From NCBI RefSeq assembly GCF_002087085.1, contig NZ_MWQY01000005.1, positions 152,611 through 216,610 on the forward strand: 64,000 bases of DNA, in the 5' to 3' direction. Both the position numbers and the translations under genes were made by a program. Below the pieces are notes generated by a model, which did not search any database, was not told the DNA's origin, and saw only the letters and a list, made by a program, of their open reading frames with translations. Positions 26,481 to 34,567 of the stretch are shown piece after piece (position 1 is the first letter of the stretch; each line of letters begins with the position of its first letter). The DNA is from Marispirochaeta aestuarii (GTDB lineage Bacteria > Spirochaetota > Spirochaetia > JC444 > Marispirochaetaceae).

Positions 26481-26969
26481 TTAAGACCGGACCAGTTTGC
26501 GCAACATGAGAATAAAAGATTCCAGAGAAAGAAAAACTCCTCCCACTGGAATTGAGAGATAGGGAATCCACATCGGCCAGTTCATGCTCGGCGAACGCTG
26601 ATTGACAACAAAAATTGCCATCTTGAAGCCTGTATAGCTTATGGTGGCAAAGAAAGCGAACATGAACACATCGGCAATAAAAAATGCGACGGGGGTGTAT
26701 TTACCCCACACCCTTTCAACCAGCGATGAAAGGCCTATGTGGCGTCCCTCCCTGAGAGCGATGGCCATGGAAAGGAGGGCTGTCCAGACCATGATGTACC
26801 TGGACATCTCTTCGGACCATGAGGGAGCGGAATTCAGGACGTAGCGCATAAAAACCGCGTATAGAATGATGACAGTCAGTATGCTGTAAAAAAAGACCAG
26901 CACAGGTCTCATGATCTTCTGATACAGCTCACTGAATTTGTCTAATCCTGCAAGCAATGATTTAACCAT
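26481..26969 (-). CDS. dctQ: TRAP transporter small permease (DctQ)
   Basis: A 162-residue, four-helix membrane subunit that pairs with DctM. The family motif is APSWSEEMSRYIMVWTALL followed by REGRHIGLSSLVER. The ATG at 26969 (VKSLLAGLDKFSELYQ) is preferred; the upstream extension runs into the hairpin behind dctP. Spacing to dctM is 56 bases. Ligand specificity is set by the binding protein, not by this subunit. Confidence 0.92.
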   Translation of the reverse strand: MVKSLLAGLDKFSELYQKIMRPVLVFFYSILTVIILYAVFMRYVLNSAPSWSEEMSRYIMVWTALLSMAIALREGRHIGLSSLVERVWGKYTPVAFFIADVFMFAFFATISYTGFKMAIFVVNQRSPSMNWPMWIPYLSIPVGGVFLSLESFILMLRKLVRS

Positions 26970-27002
26970 ATATACCCACTCACGTAAAATTAGAATAATG
27001 AA

Positions 27003-27028
27003 GGATGCCCCGTTTTCGCGGGGCATCC
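27003..27028 (-). terminator. Hairpin between dctP and dctQ
   Basis: GGATGCCCCG and CGGGGCATCC form a perfect 10-bp stem with a 6-base loop. On the minus strand it is followed by a T-rich but interrupted stretch (TTCATTATTC). It is probably an intercistronic stabiliser or partial terminator that keeps the binding protein in excess over the permease. Confidence 0.75.
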
Positions 27029-27055
27029 ATTGATGTTTGAACTTTGTGTAAAAGA

Positions 27056-28147
27056 CTACTGCTGGATTACAAAACCGTTTCCGGGTTCTGTTCCAGAAGG
27101 AGCTACGAGGCCTTTCTTGACGGTGTCGATGGTTTTCATGAAGTCATTAACCCACTTGGGGTCGATTTCGTTCTTGATCCACTCCATAACCGGGCCCTGG
27201 GTCGCCTGCTGGAACTGAGCGATCTCTTCGGCAGAGGGGGTATAAACTTCCATACCCTCTTCGATCAGAGCGCCAACGGCGGTTACGTTGGAAACATAGG
27301 TTTCCAGAGACTTGTGAATGGTACCGGAGATATCAGCGCCTTCGTAAACGATCTGACGCAGATCTGCGGGCAGACTGTTGTAGAATTTGTTGTTGATGAA
27401 GGTGAAGTCGATACTGTAGATGTGTCCGTCCAGGGTGTAGTACTTCTGTACTTCATAGAACTTCATGGCCTGTACGAGGCTCGGGGGATTCTCCTGTCCG
27501 TCTACAACCTTCTGCTGCAGAGCGCTGTAGAGCTCGCCCCAGGCGATGGGTACTGCGTTGGCGCCGAGTTCATTGACCATTGCCATGTGTCCGCGGTGTT
27601 CCATGGTCCGGATCTTGAGACCCTTCATGTCAGCGGGAGTACGAACGGGGCGTACGTTGTTGGAGAAGTTACGGAAACCGTTCTGGTTAACGTCCAGATT
27701 GCGGATACCGGTATCCTTCACCATTTTGCCCATCAGGTTCTTCATGTAGGGGCTGTCGGCAACTGCCCAGGCTTCAGTGTAGGTGCGGAATGCATAGGGA
27801 ACGGAAAGAGCCAGAATCTCCGGGAAGAAGATACCTACGGTTCCTTCACTTACGTTACACATCTGAATACTGCCGAGCTGAACGCCTTCCAGCTGTTCCC
27901 GTTCGGAACCAAGTTCGTTGGCGGGATAGATCTCTACCTTGATCCGTCCGCCGGACCGGGCTTCAACGTAATTCTTGAACATTACGGCATCCGCATGGGC
28001 GGAAGCGGTCAGTACATCAGGCGGATCTCCGGTGGCATACTTGATGGTGTACTGGGCCTTGCTGGTGTCCGCAGCTTCTCCTTCGCCGGCGGCAAAGAGA
28101 GAGAGGGAGAAGAGGGCGACCAGTAGAACAACTAACAATTTTCGCAT
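27056..28147 (-). CDS. dctP: TRAP transporter substrate-binding protein (DctP)
   Basis: A 363-residue periplasmic binding protein. A signal peptide covers about residues 1-22 (RKLLVVLLVALFSLSLFAAG). The DctP fold shows YATGDPPDVLTASAHADAVMFKNYVEARSGGRI (residues about 32-64), IYPANELGSEREQLEGVQLG, the ligand-arginine region GLKIRTMEHRGHMAMVNELGA, and WGELYSALQQKVVDGQENP. These features point to a carboxylate or sugar-acid ligand. AAGGAGG lies 6 bases before the ATG at 28147. Its promoter carries the operator-like element shared with the Tct system. Confidence 0.94.
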   Translation of the reverse strand: MRKLLVVLLVALFSLSLFAAGEGEAADTSKAQYTIKYATGDPPDVLTASAHADAVMFKNYVEARSGGRIKVEIYPANELGSEREQLEGVQLGSIQMCNVSEGTVGIFFPEILALSVPYAFRTYTEAWAVADSPYMKNLMGKMVKDTGIRNLDVNQNGFRNFSNNVRPVRTPADMKGLKIRTMEHRGHMAMVNELGANAVPIAWGELYSALQQKVVDGQENPPSLVQAMKFYEVQKYYTLDGHIYSIDFTFINNKFYNSLPADLRQIVYEGADISGTIHKSLETYVSNVTAVGALIEEGMEVYTPSAEEIAQFQQATQGPVMEWIKNEIDPKWVNDFMKTIDTVKKGLVAPSGTEPGNGFVIQQ

Positions 28148-28186
28148 ACAAAACCTCCTTAGGTTACTGTGAATCGTACACAATTT

Positions 28187-28215
28187 ACCGTATCATAGGT
28201 CTGATATCATGTCAA
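28187..28215 (-). promoter_or_regulatory. Promoter of dctPQM with embedded candidate operator, copy 2
   Basis: Minus strand -35 TTGACA (28210-28215), 17-base spacer, -10 TACGGT (28187-28192). The spacer holds TATCATAGGTCTGATA (plus strand 28191-28206), an inverted repeat TATCA-N6-TGATA. The 29 bases of this promoter match those of the tctC promoter at 25 positions. Confidence 0.6.
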
Positions 28216-28253
28216 ATAAAAAGATCTGGGGTTCAAAAAAATCATTAAAATAT

Positions 28254-28282
28254 TTGACAATGTCTATTCAGCCCCCTAGGAT
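28254..28282 (+). promoter_or_regulatory. Promoter of the 2-hydroxyacid dehydrogenase gene
   Basis: -35 TTGACA (28254-28259), 17-base spacer, -10 TAGGAT (28277-28282), 45 bases before the chosen ATG. The candidate operator of dctP lies 48 bases upstream and could serve both directions. Confidence 0.5.
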
Positions 28283-28326
28283 TCATGGTAGTAGATTCGA
28301 AGGTACATCGCAAGGAGATTTCGAAT

Positions 28327-29298
28327 ATGGCGGAGCAGCAGGAAATTCTGGTTACCATGGCAACAAATTTACGGGACATCCTGTATGATCATATGGAAAA
28401 AAGGATTTCCTCCGCAGGTTTCAAATTGAATGCTGTTTTCAGCGATACCCCCCTTGAAGACGCAAAGCTCAAAGAGAAGATAAAAAATGCCGCCGGGTTC
28501 ATTGTAAGCCTGGAAAAGGTCAATGACGATCTGCTGAAGGGGGCAAAAAATCTGAAGGTCGTCTCGAAATACGGTGTAGGTACTGACAACATCGATCTTG
28601 CAGCCGCCGAAAGTCACGGCGTAGAAATAGCCAACTGTCCGGGTTCCAACAGTAATGCCGTAGCGGAACTCGTGATCGGACTGATGATTACCATGTCCCG
28701 GAACACTCAGAATCTCTGTGACAGACTCAGGGAAGGCAGGTGGACCACGGAAGTAGGATTTGAACTTGCCGGCAAACGGGTGGGCATCCTGGGATTCGGT
28801 AATATCGGACGCAGGGTCGCAAAATATCTGAAGCCCTTTACAGGGGATATTCTTGTCTACGATGTCTTTGTGGACAGAAAAGCTGAAGGTGAGTACGGAG
28901 TGCGGTACACGTCCGTGGATGAGATCATCGAAACATCCGACTACATTACGCTGCATCTGCCCCTGCTTCCTGAAACACGGCACCTGATTGACAAGGACAG
29001 CCTTGCAAGGATGAAAAAAGGTGTATATCTGATCAACGCGGCCCGCGGAGGAGTGGTCGATGAGGATGCCCTCTTCGACGCCGTAGTCAGCGGAAGGGTT
29101 GCCGGCGCGGGAGTCGATGCCTTTGAGTTTGAACCGCCCACAGCTTCCAGAATGCTGAAGGATGAGCGTTTTATTGTATTACCCCACATCGGGGCCGCCA
29201 CCGTTGAAGCCAGTTTCAATATGGTGAACATGGCGATAGACAATGTTCTCTCCGTTCTCGCAGGAAAAGGGAATCCCCATCCGGTCAGGATGGTTTAA
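28327..29298 (+). CDS. D-isomer-specific 2-hydroxyacid dehydrogenase
   Basis: A 323-residue NAD-dependent dehydrogenase of the phosphoglycerate/glyoxylate reductase family. The Rossmann motif is GILGFGNIGRRVAKYL, the substrate-binding arginine is in INAARGGVVDEDALF, and the catalytic pair includes LPHIGAATVEA with its histidine; SKYGVGTDNIDL is the usual N-terminal substrate loop. The ATG at 28327 is chosen because AAGGAG lies 9 bases before it. It lies between divergent dctPQM and the tctCBA genes, so it probably oxidises or reduces an imported 2-hydroxy acid rather than serving serine synthesis. Confidence 0.88.
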   Translation: MAEQQEILVTMATNLRDILYDHMEKRISSAGFKLNAVFSDTPLEDAKLKEKIKNAAGFIVSLEKVNDDLLKGAKNLKVVSKYGVGTDNIDLAAAESHGVEIANCPGSNSNAVAELVIGLMITMSRNTQNLCDRLREGRWTTEVGFELAGKRVGILGFGNIGRRVAKYLKPFTGDILVYDVFVDRKAEGEYGVRYTSVDEIIETSDYITLHLPLLPETRHLIDKDSLARMKKGVYLINAARGGVVDEDALFDAVVSGRVAGAGVDAFEFEPPTASRMLKDERFIVLPHIGAATVEASFNMVNMAIDNVLSVLAGKGNPHPVRMV

Positions 29299-29299
29299 A

Positions 29300-29328
29300 T
29301 TGACATGACATCAGACCCATGATAGGCT
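29300..29328 (+). promoter_or_regulatory. Promoter of tctC with embedded candidate operator, copy 3
   Basis: -35 TTGACA (29300-29305), 17-base spacer, -10 TAGGCT (29323-29328). The spacer contains CATCAGACCCATGATA (29309-29324), the reverse complement of a TATCA-N6-TGATG element. It is near-identical to the dctP promoter. Confidence 0.65.
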
Positions 29329-29363
29329 TGAATGTCACGTATTCGTACTTAGGAGGTACATGA

Positions 29364-30326
29364 ATGAAAAAATTTTTAGCGGTGTTACTGATCCTCGGGC
29401 TCTCCCTGGTGGTGTTTGCCGAAGGACAGGGAGAAGCCAAGAAGATCGACTACCCGACTAAACCGATCCATATGGTTGTTCCATGGGCAGCGGGTGGCGG
29501 AACTGACGCTGTAGCCCGGGTGCTCGCAAAAGAGGCAGAACCCTTCCTCGGAACCACCATCGTTGTGGAAAACCGGACAGGCGGCGGCGGAGCTGTCGGC
29601 CACAGTGCTGTTTCTCAGGCAAAACCCGATGGATACCTTATCGGTCTCACAACGGTAGAGCTGATTATTCAGCCCCATATTCAGGAAGTTCCCTACAGCC
29701 ATGAAGAGATGGCTCCCATCATTCAGGTTAACTCTGATCCTGCGGCAATTACTGTTCCCGCTGACTCCGAATGGGACACCCTGGAAGAGTTTCTGGATTA
29801 CGCCAGGGCACATCCCGGCGAACTGCAGTGCAGCGGTACCGGTTATGCCGGTATCTGGCATATCGCCCTGCTCGATCTCTCCCAGAAAAGCGGAACCGAG
29901 TTTACCTTTGTTCCTTCCCAGGGAGCAGCTCCTGCAGTTACCGAGCTTCTCGGCGGTCATATCGACTTTGTAAGCTGCAGTCCTCCCGAAGTAGCAGCCC
30001 AGGTAGAGGCCGGACAGCTGAAGATGCTGGCGGTTTCCGGCAATGAACGCCACCCCAACTTCCCCGATGTCCCCACCATGGCGGAACTCGGCTACGACGT
30101 ACAGACGACTGTATGGCGGGGTGTTCAGGCTCCCAAGGGTACTCCCCAGGAAATCATCGACATTCTCCACGACGCCTTCAAAAAGGCTTATGAATCCGAA
30201 AACTTCAAAAAGACCATGAATAACGTGGGGCTTGGTATGGTTTATCGGAACGGCGAGGATTTCAAAAAAATGATTGCCGAAAGTTACGACACCTTCGGCG
30301 AGATTGTTTCCGCCTTCGATCTTTAG
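29364..30326 (+). CDS. tctC: Tripartite tricarboxylate transporter binding protein (TctC)
   Basis: A 320-residue periplasmic binding protein with a signal peptide at about 1-20. TctC/Bug-family landmarks are YPTKPIHMVVPWAAGGGTDAVARV, VVENRTGGGGAVGHSAVSQAKPDGY (residues about 55-79), SSxG-like CSGTGYAGIWHIAL and LLGGHIDFVSC. Such proteins bind carboxylates by two ordered water molecules in a conserved loop. AGGAGG precedes the ATG. The companion membrane genes tctB and tctA follow after a 241-base gap containing a terminator. Confidence 0.93.
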   Translation: MKKFLAVLLILGLSLVVFAEGQGEAKKIDYPTKPIHMVVPWAAGGGTDAVARVLAKEAEPFLGTTIVVENRTGGGGAVGHSAVSQAKPDGYLIGLTTVELIIQPHIQEVPYSHEEMAPIIQVNSDPAAITVPADSEWDTLEEFLDYARAHPGELQCSGTGYAGIWHIALLDLSQKSGTEFTFVPSQGAAPAVTELLGGHIDFVSCSPPEVAAQVEAGQLKMLAVSGNERHPNFPDVPTMAELGYDVQTTVWRGVQAPKGTPQEIIDILHDAFKKAYESENFKKTMNNVGLGMVYRNGEDFKKMIAESYDTFGEIVSAFDL

Positions 30327-30342
30327 GTTTTTCTAAAAACTG

Positions 30343-30371
30343 AATCCCGGCACATAGGTGCCGGGATTTTA
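30343..30371 (+). terminator. Intrinsic terminator after tctC
   Basis: AATCCCGGCAC and GTGCCGGGATT make a perfect 11-bp stem with a 4-base loop, followed by TTTATT. It should reduce read-through from tctC into tctBA. Confidence 0.85.
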
Positions 30372-30432
30372 TTGTATGGGAAATTCTAAAAACGTGGTAT
30401 TTTTTCCATAGTCAAGGATGCAGGATTTGTTA

Positions 30433-30469
30433 GCCCCCGGAAACCCTTGTGATAACAAGAGTCGGGGGC
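30433..30469 (+). other. Second structured element in the tctC-tctB gap
   Basis: GCCCCCG (30433-30439) pairs with CGGGGGC (30463-30469), enclosing an inner stem CTTGT-GATA-ACAAG (30446-30459) with an asymmetric internal loop. No T run follows, so it is not a classic terminator. It could be an mRNA 5' stabiliser or leader structure for tctBA. The rest of 30372-30567 shows no open frame. Confidence 0.5.
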
Positions 30470-30567
30470 CGTGGAAAATCTTGACGAAGCAGAATATGTG
30501 GAAAAGAGCAGATTTTAGAAATGCCCTATAATGACACCAGCTCAAACAGAAAAGAGGGAGCAGTACA

Positions 30568-31038
30568 GTGTTCAAGAAAGCTGAAATAGTATTTGGAGGA
30601 GCTGCCATCCTGTTCGCCCTCCTGTTTTTCATTCTGGCAGGCGATTTCCCTGGCGCCAGAGGCCATGATGTAGGTATGGCCTTTTATCCCAGGGTACTCA
30701 GTGTCCTCATTATCGTTCTCTCCTTTATTGTAATTTTTCAGGGAATAACAAGAAAGGAGACAGAAACAGAAAGCACGGGGACTCTTTTTTATACGGAGGA
30801 CAATGGTGTACGGCGGGTTGTACTGCTGATACTGGCAACCTTGATTTATCCGTTCCTTCTTCAATATGCCGGGTTCCTTATCCTTACACCGGTGTATCTC
30901 GGATTCCTGATGTGGGTTATCGGCGCCGGCAAAATACCCAGGATATTGCTGCTTTCCGTTCTTACCACTGTCTTAATCTATGTCATTTTTCAGCGTATGT
31001 TGAAAATCCCCCTGCCTACGGGTCTCTTCTACAACTGA
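30568..31038 (+). CDS. tctB: Tripartite tricarboxylate transporter small membrane subunit (TctB)
   Basis: A 156-residue protein with four predicted helices (IVFGGAAILFALLFFILAG, LSVLIIVLSFIVIFQG, VVLLILATLIYPFLLQY, ILLLSVLTTVLIYVIFQ), matching TctB in length and topology. It begins with GTG, supported by GAGGGAG about 7 bases upstream. TctB is poorly conserved in sequence; position directly before tctA supports the call. The gene is separated from tctC by a terminator and a second hairpin. Confidence 0.88.
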   Translation: MFKKAEIVFGGAAILFALLFFILAGDFPGARGHDVGMAFYPRVLSVLIIVLSFIVIFQGITRKETETESTGTLFYTEDNGVRRVVLLILATLIYPFLLQYAGFLILTPVYLGFLMWVIGAGKIPRILLLSVLTTVLIYVIFQRMLKIPLPTGLFYN

Positions 31039-31063
31039 CCTGTGAGCGGAGAGTGAGGAAAAT

Positions 31064-32551
31064 ATGGAAGCTATACTAAGCGGTCTGGAACTACTCTTAC
31101 AGCCCCTTCCTTTGCTGATGCTCTTTTCCGGTGTAATAGGCGGTATTGTCGTGGGAGCACTCCCCGGGCTGACCGCCACCATGGGGGTTGCCATTCTTGT
31201 CCCCTTTTCCTTTGGAATGGAACCGGTTCCGGGGCTTTTGATGCTCCTTGGACTCTACGCAGGAGCCATATACGGCGGTTCTGTGGCAGCCATTCTGATA
31301 AACACACCGGGAACCCCCTCGGCGGCTGCTACAATTCTGGACGGAACTCCTCTGTTTAACAAGGGCGAGGCCGGACGGGCAATCGGCATGGCGACCTTTG
31401 CATCGGTTTTCGGCGGTATAGGAAGCGCGATTTTTCTGGTAACCCTGGCTCCCCTTCTTTCGAGGTTCGCCCTTGCCTTCAGCGCACCGGAATATTTTGC
31501 CCTGGCGGTACTGGGAATAACGATCATCGGCAGTATATCCAGCGGTTCCCTTGCAAAAGGACTCCTGAGCGGGTGTATCGGTCTTATAATAGCCACCATC
31601 GGTATGGATCCTATTCAGGGATACACCCGATACACCTTCGGCACCGTCAACCTTATGGGAGGAGTTCCCTTCATACCCGCCCTGATCGGGCTCTTTGCCG
31701 TTTCCGAGGCCATAACGCAGTTTGAACGGCTCATTGAACCGATAAAGGAAGAAGTCAACCTGAAGAAACTTATTCCGAGTTTTTCCGATATAAAACGGGT
31801 TATGCGGACCATGCTGAAGAGTACGGTTATCGGGACCTTCGTAGGGGCACTGCCCGGAGCAGGCGGCGATATCGCCTCCTTCGTCTGCTACAACGAAGCC
31901 CAGAGAAGCTCCAAACATCCGGAAACCTTCGGTACCGGAGAGATCGAAGGTGTCGCCGCGGCGGAAACGGGAAACAACGCATCCACCGGCGGAGCGCTTA
32001 TTCCGACCCTGAGCCTTGGAGTTCCCGGAGACTCGGTTACAGCCATCATTATCGGCGCCCTGATGGTTCAGGGACTGCGGCCGGGTCCCCTGCTTTTCAG
32101 GGATCACCTGGATATCGTAAACGCCCTATTTATCGGCTTTATTGCGGCGAATGTATTTTTCGGCATCTTCGGCCTGATGATGGCAGGATTTCTCTCAAAA
32201 CTGATTATGATTTCCAAAAGGTCCCTGATCCCGATCATCATGGTCCTGGCGATAGTCGGTTCCTTTGCCATGCAGAACAACATTTTCGACATCTTTCTGA
32301 TGCTGCTCCTGGGAATCTTCGGTTATCTTGTACGCAAGATAAATGTCCCCCTGGGCCCGATCGTACTGGCCCTGATCCTCGGTCCCATGGTGGAGGAAAA
32401 CTTCCGCAAGTCTCTGGTGATGTCCTACGGGGATTACTCGGTCTTTTTCGTACGCCCCATTTCTGCGGTGCTCCTTCTTCTCGCCCTGATTTCGGTGATC
32501 ACCACCATCGTCAGGGAACGAAAGGGAAAACACCTGCCCGGAACAGAATAG
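31064..32551 (+). CDS. tctA: Tripartite tricarboxylate transporter large permease (TctA)
   Basis: A 495-residue permease with about 11-12 helices. It has the typical TctA N-terminus (GGIVVGALPGLTATMGVAILVPFSFGM), YGGSVAAILINTPGTPSAAAT, the repeat GTFVGALPGAGGDIASFV with CYNEAQRSSKHPETFGTGEIEGVAAAE (about residues 283-310), NNASTGGALIPTLSLGVPGDS and VPLGPIVLALILGPMVE. Uptake is driven by an ion gradient. It is 25 bases after tctB and is followed by the convergent mtnN gene. Confidence 0.95.
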   Translation: MEAILSGLELLLQPLPLLMLFSGVIGGIVVGALPGLTATMGVAILVPFSFGMEPVPGLLMLLGLYAGAIYGGSVAAILINTPGTPSAAATILDGTPLFNKGEAGRAIGMATFASVFGGIGSAIFLVTLAPLLSRFALAFSAPEYFALAVLGITIIGSISSGSLAKGLLSGCIGLIIATIGMDPIQGYTRYTFGTVNLMGGVPFIPALIGLFAVSEAITQFERLIEPIKEEVNLKKLIPSFSDIKRVMRTMLKSTVIGTFVGALPGAGGDIASFVCYNEAQRSSKHPETFGTGEIEGVAAAETGNNASTGGALIPTLSLGVPGDSVTAIIIGALMVQGLRPGPLLFRDHLDIVNALFIGFIAANVFFGIFGLMMAGFLSKLIMISKRSLIPIIMVLAIVGSFAMQNNIFDIFLMLLLGIFGYLVRKINVPLGPIVLALILGPMVEENFRKSLVMSYGDYSVFFVRPISAVLLLLALISVITTIVRERKGKHLPGTE

Positions 32552-32566
32552 GGCCTTTCCCATCTT

Positions 32567-33259
32567 TCAGGGAATTCGCCTGAGGAGATGGGAAAGAACA
32601 CCGACCAGGTGAGTTGACGCGACGGCAAGGAACTCCTGAAAATTTTTGGGAGCCCTGCCGTCCGCTGCGTCGGAAACAAAGCGAAGCACAAGAACCGGTA
32701 CATTGTAGACCCTGGCTGTAAGGGCAACGGAAGCGCCTTCCATTTCCACAACAGCGCCATCCAGTTCACTGAAGAGTTTCTGCCTCAGGGGCGAGTCCCT
32801 GTCGGTCACGAAGGTGTCACCCGTGAGGACCCGTCCGAAGTGGACAGCATAATCCTCTCCCCGGTAGGACTCCATGATTCTCAGGAGCTCCGGGTCTCCC
32901 GGAATCTCCCTGTAGGGAGTAAACGGGATGGCCCCCACGGGATACCCGAGACCTCTGACATCCATGTCGTACTGCAGGCAGTCGGTGCCGACCACAAGAT
33001 CACCGATATTCAGCCCCTCCTTTATGCCCCCGGCAATGCCGGCAAAAATCAGACGTTCCGGTCTGTAGCGCATGATCAGTTCCGCAGCGCTGAGGGCGGA
33101 AAGGACCTTTCCTACCCCTGATTTGGCGATCACTACATCCTTTCCTTCAATCCGTCCCAGATGGTACTCCGTCAGGCTCCCCTTCTCTCTCCTGTCGCCC
33201 CCTGACGCTTCAACGAGGGCTTCAACTTCTTCGCGCATTGCACCGAGTATACCTGTCAT
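32567..33259 (-). CDS. mtnN: 5'-methylthioadenosine/S-adenosylhomocysteine nucleosidase
   Basis: A 230-residue nucleosidase that cleaves adenine from MTA, SAH and 5'-deoxyadenosine, recycling by-products of SAM use. Conserved features are the N-terminal ILGAMREEVEAL with its catalytic Glu, FAGIAGGIKEGLNIGDLVVG, VVEMEGASVALTA and the catalytic Asp in RFVSDAADG. A GGAG-type site precedes the ATG. It converges with tctA and diverges from dapL. Confidence 0.92.
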   Translation of the reverse strand: MTGILGAMREEVEALVEASGGDRREKGSLTEYHLGRIEGKDVVIAKSGVGKVLSALSAAELIMRYRPERLIFAGIAGGIKEGLNIGDLVVGTDCLQYDMDVRGLGYPVGAIPFTPYREIPGDPELLRIMESYRGEDYAVHFGRVLTGDTFVTDRDSPLRQKLFSELDGAVVEMEGASVALTARVYNVPVLVLRFVSDAADGRAPKNFQEFLAVASTHLVGVLSHLLRRIP

Positions 33260-33286
33260 GGAAATATCTCTCCTTCAGCATGCTGA

Positions 33287-33315
33287 TTGAAACTGAAATC
33301 ATTGTCCGCTATACT
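33287..33315 (+). promoter_or_regulatory. Promoter of dapL
   Basis: -35 TTGAAA (33287-33292), 17-base spacer, -10 TATACT (33310-33315), 33 bases before the ATG. Confidence 0.7.
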
Positions 33316-33348
33316 TGTGGCTGAATCCAAACAACTTCAGGAAACAAT

Positions 33349-34563
33349 ATGATTACAGTAAACGAGCATTATAGCAAGCTTCAAGCCTCATATCTTTTTG
33401 TTACCATCGCCCGCAAAATCAAGGATTTTCAGGAACAGCACCCGGACGTCGACCTTATCAAGCTGGGCATCGGTGATGTGACAAAACCCCTGCCGTCGGC
33501 CTGTATCGATGCCTTTAAAAAAGGGGTCGAGGAGATGGCGGATGAAAAGAGCTTTCGCGGATACGGCCCGGAACAGGGATACTCCTTTCTGCGGGAGGCC
33601 ATAGCCCGGAACGATTTCAGGGACCTTGGAATCGAGGCGGAGGACATCTTCATTTCCGACGGAGCCAAGTGCGATACAGGAAACTTTCAGGAACTCTTTT
33701 CCACGAATTCCAGAGTAGCCATACCAGATCCGGTCTATCCGGTTTACGTCGATACCAATGTAATGGCCGGACGCAGCGGGGTCTGGAAGGACGGGCGCTA
33801 CGAGGGCCTCCATTACCTGGAAGCAAACTCGGAAAACGCCTTTATACCCGCTCCCCTGAATGAGAAGGTCGACCTGATCTATCTCTGTTTTCCCAACAAT
33901 CCCACCGGTCAGGTCGCCAGCCATGATCAGCTGGCCCGGTGGGTCGAGTATGCCAGGGAAAACAAGGCCCTGATTCTTTTCGATGCGGCTTATGAAACCT
34001 TTATCCGCGACGACAGTCTCCCCAGGTCAATCTATGAAATACCCGGCGCACGGGAAGTGGCAGTTGAGTTCCGGAGTTTCTCGAAAACCGCGGGCTTTAC
34101 CGGTACCCGCTGTGCCTTTACCGTCGTTCCCCGGGAGTGCCGGGCCTACACGAGCGACGGAGAAGCTGTCAATCTTCAGCCCATGTGGAACCGCAGACAT
34201 TCCACCAAGTTCAACGGCGTATCCTATCCCGTTCAGCGGGCTGCCGAGGCGGTCTACTCTCCGGAAGGAAAAAAGCAGGTACGGGAACTCTCGGACTACT
34301 ACCTCGGAAATGCCGCCATAATCCGGAAAAACATGGAAGCCCTCGGATTTACCTGTATCGGCGGAGAGAACTCCCCCTACATATGGGTAGACGGCAGAAG
34401 GGATTCCTGGGATTTCTTCGACCTGCTCCTGTCGGCAGGGGTGGTCGTTACCCCGGGGAGCGGTTTCGGACGCTGCGGCGAAGGCTATATCCGCATAAGT
34501 GCCTTTAACGATCGGGAAAAGGTGCTGGCGGCCATGGAACGGATTAAATCCTCTCTGGCATGA
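33349..34563 (+). CDS. dapL: LL-diaminopimelate aminotransferase
   Basis: A 404-residue PLP-dependent aminotransferase that converts tetrahydrodipicolinate to LL-diaminopimelate in one step, bypassing DapC/D/E. Family sequences are [14 protein letters not shown], the loop [47 protein letters not shown] and the PLP lysine in [20 protein letters not shown]. DapL is known from plants, Chlamydiae and spirochaetes among others, which fits the proposed host. It is 4 bases before the phosphohexomutase gene, implying co-transcription. Confidence 0.95.
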   Translation: MITVNEHYSKLQASYLFVTIARKIKDFQEQHPDVDLIKLGIGDVTKPLPSACIDAFKKGVEEMADEKSFRGYGPEQGYSFLREAIARNDFRDLGIEAEDIFISDGAKCDTGNFQELFSTNSRVAIPDPVYPVYVDTNVMAGRSGVWKDGRYEGLHYLEANSENAFIPAPLNEKVDLIYLCFPNNPTGQVASHDQLARWVEYARENKALILFDAAYETFIRDDSLPRSIYEIPGAREVAVEFRSFSKTAGFTGTRCAFTVVPRECRAYTSDGEAVNLQPMWNRRHSTKFNGVSYPVQRAAEAVYSPEGKKQVRELSDYYLGNAAIIRKNMEALGFTCIGGENSPYIWVDGRRDSWDFFDLLLSAGVVVTPGSGFGRCGEGYIRISAFNDREKVLAAMERIKSSLA

Positions 34564-34567
34564 TAAA

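Noticed and set aside
27044..28126. Plus-strand open frame of 360 residues opposite dctP
   Set aside because: The minus-strand binding protein has signal peptide, ribosome site and family motifs; the plus frame has none.
31097..32107. Minus-strand open frame of 336 residues opposite tctA
   Set aside because: Low-complexity shadow of a clear permease gene, without start signals.
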